From positions 38,655-102,654 of the forward strand of contig CACBHZ010000001.1 in assembly GCA_902539195.1 (NCBI GenBank): a stretch of 64,000 bases of DNA, in the 5' to 3' direction. The notes under the pieces were generated by a model that made no database searches, was not told the origin of the DNA, and saw only the letters and a list, made by a program, of their open reading frames with translations. The translations under genes were made by a program, and so were the position numbers. The stretch is from an uncultured Pelagibacteraceae bacterium. GTDB lineage: Bacteria > Pseudomonadota > Alphaproteobacteria > Pelagibacterales > Pelagibacteraceae. Shown piece by piece: positions 43,547 to 54,727 of the stretch (positions are counted from its first letter, which is position 1; the number at the start of each line of letters is the position of its first letter).

Positions 43547-45288
43547 TAGTTATTTTTTATTTGTCTCTCGTAGAAGTTTTTATAAAGCAATGAATTTTTG
43601 ATTAGATCATCATGTCTCCCTGATGATTCTATAGAACCTTTATCAACAACATAAATTTTTTCTGAATTAAGAATAGTTGATAGTCTATGAGCAATTACAA
43701 CTGTTGTTTTATTTTTTGTTAATTCCTCAATAGCTTTTTGTATTTTTTCCTCTGTTTCAGAGTCAAGAGATGAAGTTGCTTCGTCTAGAAGAATTATTTT
43801 GCTATCCTTTAACAAAGCTCTCGCTATCGAAAGTCTTTGCTTTTCACCACCTGATAATTTTACTCCATTTTCTCCTATAACAGTCTGAAATTTATTTTCT
43901 AATTTTTCTATAAAATCTGTACACATTGATATTTTTGCAGCTGTAAAAATTTCTTCGTCACTCGCCTCTGGTTTGGCATATTTGATATTATTAAAAATAG
44001 TATCATCAAAAAGTGTTGTATTTTGATCAACAATAGATATTTCTTTTCTTAATGATTTAAGATTTAGGTTTTGTACTTTTTGATTATCAATTAGAATTTC
44101 TCCAGAGTCTGCATCATAAATTCTTGGTATTAAATTTAATATTGTAGATTTTCCTGATCCGCTGTGGCCTACCAAAGCTGTCATTTTTCTGCCAGCTATA
44201 TCAATATTAATATCTTTAAGGACTATATTGTTAAGATTTGATTTGTAACTAAAATTAATATTTTGAAATTTTATTGATGCATTACTTATATCTAATTTTT
44301 TTCCATTTTCATTTGTTGAAATTCTATTTTGTTGATCAATAATAGGTAATATTCTTTTTCCTGCCGATAGTCCTTGGCCAAAAGCGACATTAACTGTTGC
44401 TAAAGATTTTACTGGTTGATAAGCAAGCATCATTGCAGCCAAAAAAGAGAAAAAATTGTTTATACTAAGCTGTTCATTCATAATTAATTTTCCTGAGTAA
44501 AAAATTAATATCGCAATCATTATTCCAGTTACAACTTCCATTATTGGAGTGGATCTTATAAAAACAGTTGCAATTTTTATTGATTTTTCTTTTAGATCAT
44601 TGACGAATTTTTCTGATCTTTCATGTTCATAATTCTCTCTTTGAAAAATTTTTATAATTTTATGATTTTTAAAAAGATCAATTAAATATTTATTTAAGTC
44701 GCCTGATTTTTCTTGTGCTTCTGTGGCAACTTTAATAATACGTTTTCCTAATTTTTTTGCAGTTACAGTAGCTATAGGTAGCATAATTAAAGCTATAAGA
44801 GAAAGTCTCCAATTTTGAAAGAACATCACAAATAATAAGCCAATAAGTGTTAAGCCATCTTTGAATAAATTTAAAACTGCATTACTTAGCATTCCGGTTA
44901 TTTGATTTACATCAAAGTTGAGATTTGAAATATATTTACCTGAATGTTTATCTTCAATTTTTTCAGTATCAGCTTTTATGAAAGAAGATAACATATCGAT
45001 TTGAATATTTTTTTTCACTTCCTCTGCAGTTTTTATCATTAAAACTTTTGCTAAATATAGAGATATACCTTTAGTAGCAAAAGCTATTATGATTAAAAGT
45101 GGAATAATGAAAATTAAACTTTGATCTTTATTTATAAAAATTTTTTCTATCGCGGGGTCAAGTAACCATGCCGTTGCTGATGTGGCGCCAGCAACTAAAA
45201 TAGAAAATACTATAGCAAGTATTATTTTGTTAAGATGTTTTGTTGTATAATCATTGTATAATCTTTTTATAATATCAATATTTTTCAT
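43546..45288 (-). CDS. msbA: lipid A export ABC transporter MsbA
   Basis: The 580-residue half-transporter has six N-terminal membrane helices (about 15-310) and a C-terminal ATPase with Walker A ALVGHSGSGKSTIL, signature KLSGGEKQRLSIARALL and Walker B IILLDEATSSLD with the H-loop AHRLS. MsbA flips Kdo-lipid A across the inner membrane. Its place between ubiA and waaA-lpxK-lpxL strongly supports a lipid A substrate over a multidrug role. It starts on the last base of the ubiA stop. Confidence 0.93.
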   Translation of the reverse strand: MKNIDIIKRLYNDYTTKHLNKIILAIVFSILVAGATSATAWLLDPAIEKIFINKDQSLIFIIPLLIIIAFATKGISLYLAKVLMIKTAEEVKKNIQIDMLSSFIKADTEKIEDKHSGKYISNLNFDVNQITGMLSNAVLNLFKDGLTLIGLLFVMFFQNWRLSLIALIMLPIATVTAKKLGKRIIKVATEAQEKSGDLNKYLIDLFKNHKIIKIFQRENYEHERSEKFVNDLKEKSIKIATVFIRSTPIMEVVTGIMIAILIFYSGKLIMNEQLSINNFFSFLAAMMLAYQPVKSLATVNVAFGQGLSAGKRILPIIDQQNRISTNENGKKLDISNASIKFQNINFSYKSNLNNIVLKDINIDIAGRKMTALVGHSGSGKSTILNLIPRIYDADSGEILIDNQKVQNLNLKSLRKEISIVDQNTTLFDDTIFNNIKYAKPEASDEEIFTAAKISMCTDFIEKLENKFQTVIGENGVKLSGGEKQRLSIARALLKDSKIILLDEATSSLDSETEEKIQKAIEELTKNKTTVVIAHRLSTILNSEKIYVVDKGSIESSGRHDDLIKNSLLYKNFYERQIKNN

Positions 45289-46157
45289 TAAGTTAATTTT
45301 CCTACTAACAAAATTATTAAAATAATAAGACCCAAAAGATTGTTACTTTTAAATTTTCTTAAGCAGTCATTCCCACTTTCGGTATTTAATTTAAGAGATT
45401 GAAAAATTAACAAATGAGTTAAAGGCACTATTAAGGCAATGTAATATAAATAATTAAAATTCATTTTATAACCAACAAGAAATAATGATATTAAAAATAT
45501 AATGTAACAAAACGATATAAATTTTTTTGGGTTATTTTTAAATTTAATCGATGTTGATTTAACTCCAATTATTTCATCATCATTAATATCTTGATATCCA
45601 TATATTGTGTCGTAACCTAATGTCCAAAATATGGCTCCTAAATAAAATATAATTGGTATTATAGAAACTTCATTTTGAATGGATATCCATGCCAAAACTA
45701 GACCGTAATTAAAAGTAATACCTAAAAAAAGTTGAGGCCAGTAAGTAAATCTTTTCATTAATGGATATGTAAAAGCTAATGGCATTGAAAGAAGAGCCAT
45801 ATAAATAGTAAATTTATTAAAATTTATCAAAACTAAAAACGCAATTAAACATAAAATTGCAGCATATATTGCAGCATTAAATACTGAAATTTTTTCTGAC
45901 GCGATTGGTCTATTTTTTGTTCTTTCGACTAACTTATCAATTTTTCTATCAGTTATATCGTTAACAATACATCCTGCTGATCTCATTAGAACAGATCCAG
46001 AAAAAAATAAAAAAGCATAAATAAAATAAGTATTTAAAGAAAGAGAAAAATCATATGAAATTGTTAAACCCCAAACACATGGCCAAAATAGAAGCATGAA
46101 ACCAATTGGTTTATTAAGTCTTGTTAATTCAATAAAAATTTTAACCTTTTCTGACAT
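45288..46157 (-). CDS. ubiA: 4-hydroxybenzoate polyprenyltransferase
   Basis: UbiA attaches the isoprenoid tail to 4-hydroxybenzoate in ubiquinone synthesis. The 289-residue membrane protein has eight to nine helices and both aspartate-rich sites: CIVNDITDRKIDKLVERTKNRP and LGYDTIYGYQDINDDE. RPIAS after the first is also typical. It is the first gene of the ubiA-msbA-waaA-lpxK-lpxL operon. Linkage of ubiA to lipid A genes mixes quinone and envelope synthesis in one transcript. The divergent DUF2721 gene starts 49 bases away. Confidence 0.94.
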   Translation of the reverse strand: MSEKVKIFIELTRLNKPIGFMLLFWPCVWGLTISYDFSLSLNTYFIYAFLFFSGSVLMRSAGCIVNDITDRKIDKLVERTKNRPIASEKISVFNAAIYAAILCLIAFLVLINFNKFTIYMALLSMPLAFTYPLMKRFTYWPQLFLGITFNYGLVLAWISIQNEVSIIPIIFYLGAIFWTLGYDTIYGYQDINDDEIIGVKSTSIKFKNNPKKFISFCYIIFLISLFLVGYKMNFNYLYYIALIVPLTHLLIFQSLKLNTESGNDCLRKFKSNNLLGLIILIILLVGKLT

Positions 46158-46206
46158 AATTTACTTGTAAATAACAAAGCGTAGATTCATAATCAAATTG
46201 ATTCGC

Positions 46207-46614
46207 ATGAATATTGATTACACTGTTACTGCATTAATGTTTCCCGCCATTCCTTTGATTATGGCTGTCTATAGTAACAGATTTCATACATTAAGTGGTT
46301 TGATTAGAAAAATACACGACGAATATGTTTTTGAAAAGCATACTCCTCCAGAGTGGAAGCAGCAGCTAATTAATTTAAATGATAGGGTAAAAAATTTAAG
46401 GATTACTATACTTTTTTCAGCATTTGGTTTCTTATTTAATATGCTTACAGTTTTTGCTCTTTATTTAGAGACATATTTTTTAGCTAGAATAATATTTGGC
46501 TCTTGTTGTTTATCGATGATGGTATCAATAATATTTTTTATAAGAGAAATACAAATCTCGACTAGAGCGTTAAAACTTCATCTTTCAGATATGGATGATC
46601 AATTTAAGGAATAA
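46207..46614 (+). CDS. DUF2721-type membrane protein
   Basis: The 135-residue protein has three hydrophobic segments: the N terminus (VTALMFPAIPLIMAVY), about 60-85 and about 87-110. The segment NRFHTLSGLIRKIHDEY and the later FFIREIQISTRALKLHLSDM match DUF2721, a family of small membrane proteins of unknown role. I place the start at ATG 46207. A TTG three codons upstream (46198) is less likely. It overlaps the end of the convergent oxidoreductase gene by 11 bases. Confidence 0.8.
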   Translation: MNIDYTVTALMFPAIPLIMAVYSNRFHTLSGLIRKIHDEYVFEKHTPPEWKQQLINLNDRVKNLRITILFSAFGFLFNMLTVFALYLETYFLARIIFGSCCLSMMVSIIFFIREIQISTRALKLHLSDMDDQFKE

Positions 46615-47575
46615 TAACTGCTGGTCCAGTTAAAACTCTATTCTCTAAATCTATGTGAGCTTGTTTAGCCTCACTTAACTTGTATTTTTTAGATACCTCA
46701 ATTTTTATTTTCCCTGAGAGAACTGCATCAAAAACTAATTTAGCAGATTTTTCTAATTCATCTCTTGTAATTGTATAATGCATTATTGACGGTCTCGTAA
46801 AAAAAAGACCTTTTGTATTTATATGTTTTTTGACATCTATAGTGTGAACATATCCAGATGCATTTCCAAATGCTACCATCATCCCTCTAATTTTTAAACA
46901 TTCTATTGATCCCTCAAAAGTTTTTGCTCCAACACCATCATAGACAACATCTATTCCGTTTTTACCTACTATTTTTTCAACTTCTTCCACAAAATTATGA
47001 TCTGTATAATTGATGACATGATGACACCCATTTTTTTTTGCTATTTCAACTTTTTCTTTAGATCCGACTGTTCCAATGACTTCACATCCTAATGCATTAG
47101 CCCACTGGCATAATATTTGACCAACACCACCAGCTGCAGCATGAAATAAAACTTTATCTCCTTTTTTTACAGCATATGATCTGTGTAACAAATATTCTGA
47201 AGTTATTCCTTTTAATAAAATACAAGACGCTACTTCATCTGAAATACCTTCTGGCACCATGACTAATTTTTCTTCTGGCATTATTTGTTTTTCTGAGTAT
47301 CCACTTATTGGAGCAGATGCATGACTTACTCGATCTCCAACTTTAAAAAGACTTACTTCTGAGCCAATTTCTTCAACTACTCCAGATGCTTCTAATCCAA
47401 GTCCACTTGGTAATTCAATCGGATACAAACCTGTTCGATGGTATACATCAATATAATTAAGTCCGATTGACAAATTTTTAACAAGAACTTCCTTTGGACC
47501 AGGTTTACCGATTTCAATATCCTTGTATTCTAAGACTTCTGGACCACCAAACTTTTCAAATCTTATAGCTTTCAT
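46604..47575 (-). CDS. qor: NADPH:quinone oxidoreductase-like (MDR superfamily)
   Basis: The 323-residue protein has an N-terminal GroES-like domain and a Rossmann domain with LFHAAAGGVGQILCQWA. MKAIRFEKFGGPEVLEY is the QOR opening, and NYIDVYHRTGLYPIELPSGLGLEASG is characteristic. No zinc-binding cysteine or histidine set is present, so it is the zinc-free quinone reductase or crotonyl-type branch. The cofactor is probably NADPH. Next upstream on the same strand is a pirin-family gene, 2 bases away, so the two are co-transcribed. Confidence 0.88.
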   Translation of the reverse strand: MKAIRFEKFGGPEVLEYKDIEIGKPGPKEVLVKNLSIGLNYIDVYHRTGLYPIELPSGLGLEASGVVEEIGSEVSLFKVGDRVSHASAPISGYSEKQIMPEEKLVMVPEGISDEVASCILLKGITSEYLLHRSYAVKKGDKVLFHAAAGGVGQILCQWANALGCEVIGTVGSKEKVEIAKKNGCHHVINYTDHNFVEEVEKIVGKNGIDVVYDGVGAKTFEGSIECLKIRGMMVAFGNASGYVHTIDVKKHINTKGLFFTRPSIMHYTITRDELEKSAKLVFDAVLSGKIKIEVSKKYKLSEAKQAHIDLENRVLTGPAVIIP

Positions 47576-47577
47576 AT

Positions 47578-48423
47578 TTACTTTACAAAATTACCGTTAT
47601 GGTAATCATCAATTGCTTGAAGTATTTCTTGTTTGGTGTTCATGACGAATGGGCCACCTCTTGCAATCTGTTCTCCTATCGGTTTTCCAGATATTAGTAA
47701 AAATTTAGCGTTTGTTAAAGCAGTTACTTTTAAGTTTTCACCTTTAGATAATAAAATTAAAGTAGAGTCTTTAACATTTTCATGTTTATTGTTTCCAATT
47801 TCTATCTCACCTTCAATTAAATATATGAATGAATTGTGTGTGGATGGAACTTGATGATTAAAAATTTTACTTTCATTTAATTCTACATCAAAATAAATTG
47901 GATCGACATTGTGTTTTTTTATTGGACCTTCTGAATTTTCAAACTTTCCAGCTATTACTTTTATAAATTTATCTTCGTCCTTATGTGTGCTCATTTTATC
48001 AGAGTCAATATAATGGTATTCTGGTTTGCTCATCTTTTCGCTAGCAGGCATATTAATCCATAATTGAAAACCATGAAGTTTTCCATCATTCATAGCCGGC
48101 ATTTCAGAATGAATTATTCCACTGCCAGTTTTCATCCATTGCACATCTCCTGCAGTCATTTTTCCTTGACCACCTGTACTATCTTTATGTTCGAAACTCC
48201 CAGCTAACATGTATGTAACTGTTTCAATTCCTCTATGTGGATGAGGAGGAAAGCCTGCAATATAATCGTCTTTATTTTCTGATCCAAATTCATCTAACAT
48301 TAAAAATGGATCATAATAATTTGGTTCAACACCAATACTTCTTTTTAATTTAACTCCTGCACCATCTGATGCTGGTGTTGGATCTATAACTTTTTCTACT
48401 TCGACATTTCTCATGTTGTTCAT
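47578..48423 (-). CDS. pirin family protein
   Basis: The 281-residue bicupin has the pirin signature PHPHRGIETVTYMLAGSFEHKDSTGGQG, in which the two histidines and the downstream HSEMPA bind iron, and MLDEFGSENKDDYIAGFPP before it. Bacterial pirins often act as quercetin-type dioxygenases or redox sensors, but no substrate is clear. The ORF starts at ATG 48423 or the third codon further (ATG 48414). It lies in a cluster of haloacid dehalogenase, pirin and oxidoreductase genes on one strand. Confidence 0.9.
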   Translation of the reverse strand: MNNMRNVEVEKVIDPTPASDGAGVKLKRSIGVEPNYYDPFLMLDEFGSENKDDYIAGFPPHPHRGIETVTYMLAGSFEHKDSTGGQGKMTAGDVQWMKTGSGIIHSEMPAMNDGKLHGFQLWINMPASEKMSKPEYHYIDSDKMSTHKDEDKFIKVIAGKFENSEGPIKKHNVDPIYFDVELNESKIFNHQVPSTHNSFIYLIEGEIEIGNNKHENVKDSTLILLSKGENLKVTALTNAKFLLISGKPIGEQIARGGPFVMNTKQEILQAIDDYHNGNFVK

Positions 48424-48434
48424 ATAGGATATAT

Positions 48435-49097
48435 CTAAATTAAATCAAGCAATTCTGATAAATTACTTATTTGTTGGATAGGTTCAAAATCTAATTTATC
48501 AAAAATATTATTATTTCTATTCACCCAAACTGTGTTGTATCCATAATTCCCTGCACCAGAAACATCCCATGTATTAGCACTTAAGAATAAAACTTCATTC
48601 TTTTCAATATTATATTTATTTATTGGAAGATCATATACTTTTGAATCTGGTTTAAAAATACCAGCTTCTTCTACAGAAAAAATATCATCAAAAATATCTT
48701 TTAATTGATTGCTAACTACAAGTTCATTTAAAAGGTCAGGTGTACCATTTGATAGAATTGCTAATTTATAGTTTGATTGTTTTAATTTTTTTAAAGTATC
48801 CCTTACTTCTGTAAATGGTGAAAGCACTTTATATAAATTTAATAGTTCTGATCTCATTGAATTATCAATATTGTAAAAATTCATAGATTTGTCCAAACTA
48901 TCTTCAGTGATTTGCCAAAAATCTTTGTGTCTTCTCATTAAACTTCTAAGCCAAGTATATTCAAGCTGTGTAGTTCTCCAATAATTAGCAAATCCTTCCC
49001 ATTTATCTCCTAATTTTTCCTTACATTTTTCAGCTGCAGAATTTACATCAAATAGAGTTCCGTATGCATCAAATATGATTGCTTTAATTTTTTTCAT
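48435..49097 (-). CDS. haloacid dehalogenase type II-like HAD hydrolase
   Basis: The 220-residue HAD protein has motif I AIIFDAYGTLFDV with the nucleophile aspartate, motif II LAILSNGTPDLL, and the later FKPDSKVYDL and LFLSANTWDVSGAGNYGY with VWVNR. The last segment, which contains the SxNxWDxxGA pattern, is specific to type II (S)-2-haloacid dehalogenases. These remove halogen from 2-haloalkanoic acids; here the natural substrate is unknown. It is the first gene of the HAD-pirin-qor group. A divergent rsmE gene begins 17 bases away. Confidence 0.87.
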   Translation of the reverse strand: MKKIKAIIFDAYGTLFDVNSAAEKCKEKLGDKWEGFANYWRTTQLEYTWLRSLMRRHKDFWQITEDSLDKSMNFYNIDNSMRSELLNLYKVLSPFTEVRDTLKKLKQSNYKLAILSNGTPDLLNELVVSNQLKDIFDDIFSVEEAGIFKPDSKVYDLPINKYNIEKNEVLFLSANTWDVSGAGNYGYNTVWVNRNNNIFDKLDFEPIQQISNLSELLDLI

Positions 49098-49114
49098 AAA
49101 TTAATTTAAATATA

Positions 49115-49813
49115 ATGAGCAATATTAGAATATTTTATCCAGAAAAATTATCAATTAATTTAGAAACTAATTTAACTAAATCTCAGTCACATTATTTATT
49201 GAAAGTAATGAGGATTAAACAAGGAGAGACCTTTTCAGTTTTTAATAAATCTGGAGAATGGAAGTCAATTGTAACTGAAATTTCAAAAAGCAGCTTAAAT
49301 TTCAAGGTTGTTGAACAGTTGAGACAAAAAGATAAAGAGCAAGAAATCTGGTTAGCCTTCTCACCCATTAAATCAAGTTATTTTAACTTCATGATACAAA
49401 AAGCAACTGAGCTTGGAGTAACAAAATTTGTACCAATTATTTCTGAAAGAACAATTGTTAGAAAAGTAAATAATGAGAGATTAAATAAAATAATTATAGA
49501 GTCGTGTGAGCAAAGTAATAGAATAAATATTCCTTCAATTGAAAAACCTCAGTCATTAGATAAATTCCTGTCTAACAATTCAGATATCAATTTAATTTTT
49601 GGAGATTTAAATACGAATAATAAAAAAATTAAAATTTCTAATTCAAAACCAAATTGTCTTTTAATTGGTCCTGAAGGGGATTATTCAGCCGGTGAAATTA
49701 AAAAGATTCTAAACTTTAAAGGGTCTCAATCGATAAAACTAAGTGATAACATTTTAAGGTCTGAAACTGCGGTGATATCCGCGTTATCTGTGATTAATTA
49801 TTTGCAAAATTGA
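49115..49813 (+). CDS. rsmE: 16S rRNA (uracil-1498 N3)-methyltransferase
   Basis: The 232-residue SPOUT-class enzyme has the N-terminal PUA-like segment (about 1-70) and a C-terminal trefoil knot: KATELGVTKFVPIISERT and LLIGPEGDYSAGEI followed by LSDNILRSETAVISAL. RsmE modifies U1498 in the 30S subunit. It is normal in length. The next genes on this strand are the cytochrome oxidase operon, 59 bases downstream with a promoter of its own. Confidence 0.94.
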   Translation: MSNIRIFYPEKLSINLETNLTKSQSHYLLKVMRIKQGETFSVFNKSGEWKSIVTEISKSSLNFKVVEQLRQKDKEQEIWLAFSPIKSSYFNFMIQKATELGVTKFVPIISERTIVRKVNNERLNKIIIESCEQSNRINIPSIEKPQSLDKFLSNNSDINLIFGDLNTNNKKIKISNSKPNCLLIGPEGDYSAGEIKKILNFKGSQSIKLSDNILRSETAVISALSVINYLQN

Positions 49814-49817
49814 TAAA

Positions 49818-49848
49818 TTGTCGCGAATTCTCTAGTATTTTTTATAAT
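49818..49848 (+). promoter_or_regulatory. candidate promoter of the cox operon
   Basis: A perfect TATAAT (49843-49848) lies 25 bases before the coxB ATG. TTGTCG at 49818-49823 could be the -35 but with a 19-base spacer, slightly long. It is the best sigma-70-type match I noticed between rsmE and coxB. Confidence 0.48.
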
Positions 49849-49872
49849 ATTTTCGATCTATATAGAAAACAA

Positions 49873-52322
<2,450 letters not shown>

Positions 52323-52348
52323 TAACGTCTTAAGATATAAAAATTAAA

Positions 52349-53257
52349 ATGGCTACGACGTATTCTAAAGTAAAAAAATCATATTACGAACTAGGTATTA
52401 TTACTGAATTATTAAAGTTAATGAAACCAAGAGTAATGTCTCTTGTTATTTTCACATGTGCAGTTGGTCTATTAACAGCTCCCACTTCAGTTTCATTTCA
52501 ACAATCAGTTATTGGAATATTAATTGTAGCCTTTGGCGCTGGAGCAGCGGGAGCACTTAACATGTGGTATGAAGCTGACTTAGATAAATTAATGTCTAGA
52601 ACTTGCCTGCGTCCAATTCCAAGAGGAAAGCTGAATAGAAACCAAGCATTATATTTTGGAACATCTCTGTCAGTTATTTCAGTTGTAAGCTTATACTTTG
52701 TTACAAATGCTTTATCAGCATTTCTATTATTATTTACGATATTATTTTACGTATTTGTTTATACAATTTGGTTAAAAAGAAAAACTCCACAAAATATTGT
52801 TATAGGTGGAGCGTCAGGAGCTTTACCACCAGTGATTGGATGGGCAATAGCAACAAATTCTATTTCATTGGAGTCTATTGCTTTTTTCTTAATAATTTTC
52901 TTTTGGACACCGTCACACTTTTGGGCATTAAGCTTATACAAAGCTGATGATTATAAAAAAGCAGGTATTCCAATGCTTCCAGTAACCAATGGAATTCAGG
53001 ATACTAAAAAGAATATTCTAATTTATTCTTTGCTAATGATACCTACAATTGTTTTCCCATATTACATTGGATTTGTTGGTGAAGTATTCTTAACACTTAG
53101 CTTACTACTTACATTTTATTATAATTTAATTTGTTTCCAGCTTTACAACTATAAAGTTGGAAAATTTAATATAAAGAAAGCTAGACATATTTTCAGCTAT
53201 TCAATTATTTACTTATTTTTAATATTTGTTTTTTTCTTAGTGGATAAAGTTTTATGA
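52349..53257 (+). CDS. ctaB: protoheme IX farnesyltransferase
   Basis: CtaB (CyoE) converts heme B to heme O, the precursor of the heme A in the oxidase. The 302-residue membrane protein has about eight or nine helices and the UbiA-superfamily motif NMWYEADLDKLMSRTCLRPIPRG, then ILFYVFVYTIWLKRKTPQNIV and FFWTPSHFWALSLYKADDY. It is of normal length. Its stop overlaps the start of a 41-residue gene (ATGA), so the small protein is translated with it. Confidence 0.96.
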   Translation: MATTYSKVKKSYYELGIITELLKLMKPRVMSLVIFTCAVGLLTAPTSVSFQQSVIGILIVAFGAGAAGALNMWYEADLDKLMSRTCLRPIPRGKLNRNQALYFGTSLSVISVVSLYFVTNALSAFLLLFTILFYVFVYTIWLKRKTPQNIVIGGASGALPPVIGWAIATNSISLESIAFFLIIFFWTPSHFWALSLYKADDYKKAGIPMLPVTNGIQDTKKNILIYSLLMIPTIVFPYYIGFVGEVFLTLSLLLTFYYNLICFQLYNYKVGKFNIKKARHIFSYSIIYLFLIFVFFLVDKVL

Positions 53258-53379
53258 TAGTCAAAGATCAAAAATTAAAAAAGAAAAATTTATGGACAGC
53301 AGTTGGTTTGGTTGCATTTATAGTTTTCTTATTCATTTTCACACTATTTAATATTGGAGTATTTGAAAGACCTCTATGA
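53254..53379 (+). CDS. CoxF-like small membrane protein in the cox operon (41 residues)
   Basis: A 41-codon frame between ctaB and ctaG overlaps both by ATGA: its ATG (53254) starts within the ctaB TGA, and its own TGA (53377-53379) overlaps the ctaG ATG. The product has a basic start (MIVKDQKLKKKNLWTA) and one hydrophobic helix of about 20 residues (VGLVAFIVFLFIFTLFNIGV), then FERPL. Its size, single helix and place match the small CoxF-type assembly proteins seen in alphaproteobacterial cox operons between ctaB and ctaG. Function there is assembly-related but poorly defined. It is easily missed because of length. Confidence 0.82.
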   Translation: MIVKDQKLKKKNLWTAVGLVAFIVFLFIFTLFNIGVFERPL

Positions 53380-53924
53380 TTAAAAAAAATACTTTAACTC
53401 CTCTAATTCTAGCAGGAATTTTTGTCTTTATGTTGGGATTATCTTTTGCAGCTGTGCCATTGTATGATTTATTTTGCAGAGTAACTGGCTTTGGTGGAAC
53501 AACACAAATATCCAAAGAGGCTCCTAATATAGTTTTAGATAAAAAAATAAATGTAAGGTTAGATACCAACGTTAACAGTGCTCTTGATTGGAATTTTGAT
53601 GTTGATCAAAAAACAATGGATGTTCAGCCAGGCAAAGTATACAGAATTAAATTTGAAGTGGAAAACACGGGAGATGAAATTTCATCTGCTGTAGCTACAT
53701 ATAATGTTTCTCCATCATCATTTGGAGCATATTTTAATAAATTAGGCTGTTTTTGCTTTGAAAAACAAACACTAGATCCAGGGGAAAAGGCAAGTTACAC
53801 CCTAGTATTCTACTTAGATCCAGAATTAGTAAATGATCCAAAAACATCTAGAGTTGAAGATGTTACTATGTCATATACTTTTTTCTCATCTGAATATTAT
53901 AAAAACGAAAAAAAAGAGAGTTAA
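53376..53924 (+). CDS. ctaG: cytochrome c oxidase assembly protein CtaG (Cox11 type)
   Basis: CtaG delivers copper to the CuB site of subunit I. The 182-residue protein has one N-terminal helix (about 10-28) followed by AAVPLYDLFCRVTGFGGTTQ, the family hallmark, and a periplasmic beta-domain with the copper-binding GCFCFEKQTL and the C-terminal MSYTFF. Cysteine spacing CxC is intact. It overlaps the upstream small gene by ATGA and is followed after 5 bases by coxC. Confidence 0.96.
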   Translation: MIKKNTLTPLILAGIFVFMLGLSFAAVPLYDLFCRVTGFGGTTQISKEAPNIVLDKKINVRLDTNVNSALDWNFDVDQKTMDVQPGKVYRIKFEVENTGDEISSAVATYNVSPSSFGAYFNKLGCFCFEKQTLDPGEKASYTLVFYLDPELVNDPKTSRVEDVTMSYTFFSSEYYKNEKKES

Positions 53925-53929
53925 AATAA

Positions 53930-54721
53930 ATGTCTGCATCTGGTCAAAAACATGATTATCATTTAGTTGACCCTAGTCCTTGGCCTCTAGCTACATCTAT
54001 AGCAACACTAGTTACAGCTGTTGGATCTGTTTATTATTTTCACAGTAAAGTTATGTGGGCAATGGTTTTAGGTTTTTTACTTATAATTTATTGTGCCTTT
54101 ATGTGGTTCAGAGATGTTGTAATCGAAGCTGAGCACAAAGGTCATCATACACCTGTTGTTCAAATTCATCATAGATATGGAATGACATTATTTATTGCTT
54201 CTGAAGTAATGTTTTTTGTTGCATGGTTTTGGGCATACTTTGATGCAAGTTTGTTTCCAAATGAATTCATGGGAAATGTATGGCCACCAAAAGATATTGA
54301 AACTTTTGATCCATGGGACATCCCACTTATAAATACTCTTGTCCTACTTTTATCTGGTACAACAGTAACTTGGGCACACCATTCTTTATTAGAGGATGAT
54401 AGAAAAGGATTTATAAATGGTCTAATCTGTACAGTAATTTTAGGAGCATTTTTTACGTTATTGCAAATATACGAATACCAACACGCTACATTTAGTTTTT
54501 CAGGTCATATTTATGGAGCTACATTCTATATGGCCACAGGGTTTCATGGTTTCCACGTTTTAGTTGGGACTATTTTTTTAGCGGTTTGCTTATGGAGAGG
54601 TAAATTAGGACATTTTACTAAAGAACATCACTTTGGTTTCGAGGCTGCTGCTTGGTACTGGCACTTTGTTGACGTTGTTTGGTTATTCTTATTTGCAGCT
54701 ATTTACATTTGGGGAAGTTAA
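53930..54721 (+). CDS. coxC: cytochrome c oxidase subunit III
   Basis: Subunit III (263 residues, seven helices) stabilises the catalytic core. HDYHLVDPSPWPLATSIA is the family opening, and RYGMTLFIASEVMFFVAWFWAYFD contains the conserved membrane glutamate. FHGFHVLVGTIFL and HHFGFEAAAWYWHFVDVVWLFLF are the other signatures. Its length is standard. The stop is followed after 6 bases by surf1. Confidence 0.97.
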   Translation: MSASGQKHDYHLVDPSPWPLATSIATLVTAVGSVYYFHSKVMWAMVLGFLLIIYCAFMWFRDVVIEAEHKGHHTPVVQIHHRYGMTLFIASEVMFFVAWFWAYFDASLFPNEFMGNVWPPKDIETFDPWDIPLINTLVLLLSGTTVTWAHHSLLEDDRKGFINGLICTVILGAFFTLLQIYEYQHATFSFSGHIYGATFYMATGFHGFHVLVGTIFLAVCLWRGKLGHFTKEHHFGFEAAAWYWHFVDVVWLFLFAAIYIWGS

Positions 54722-54727
54722 TAGTTC

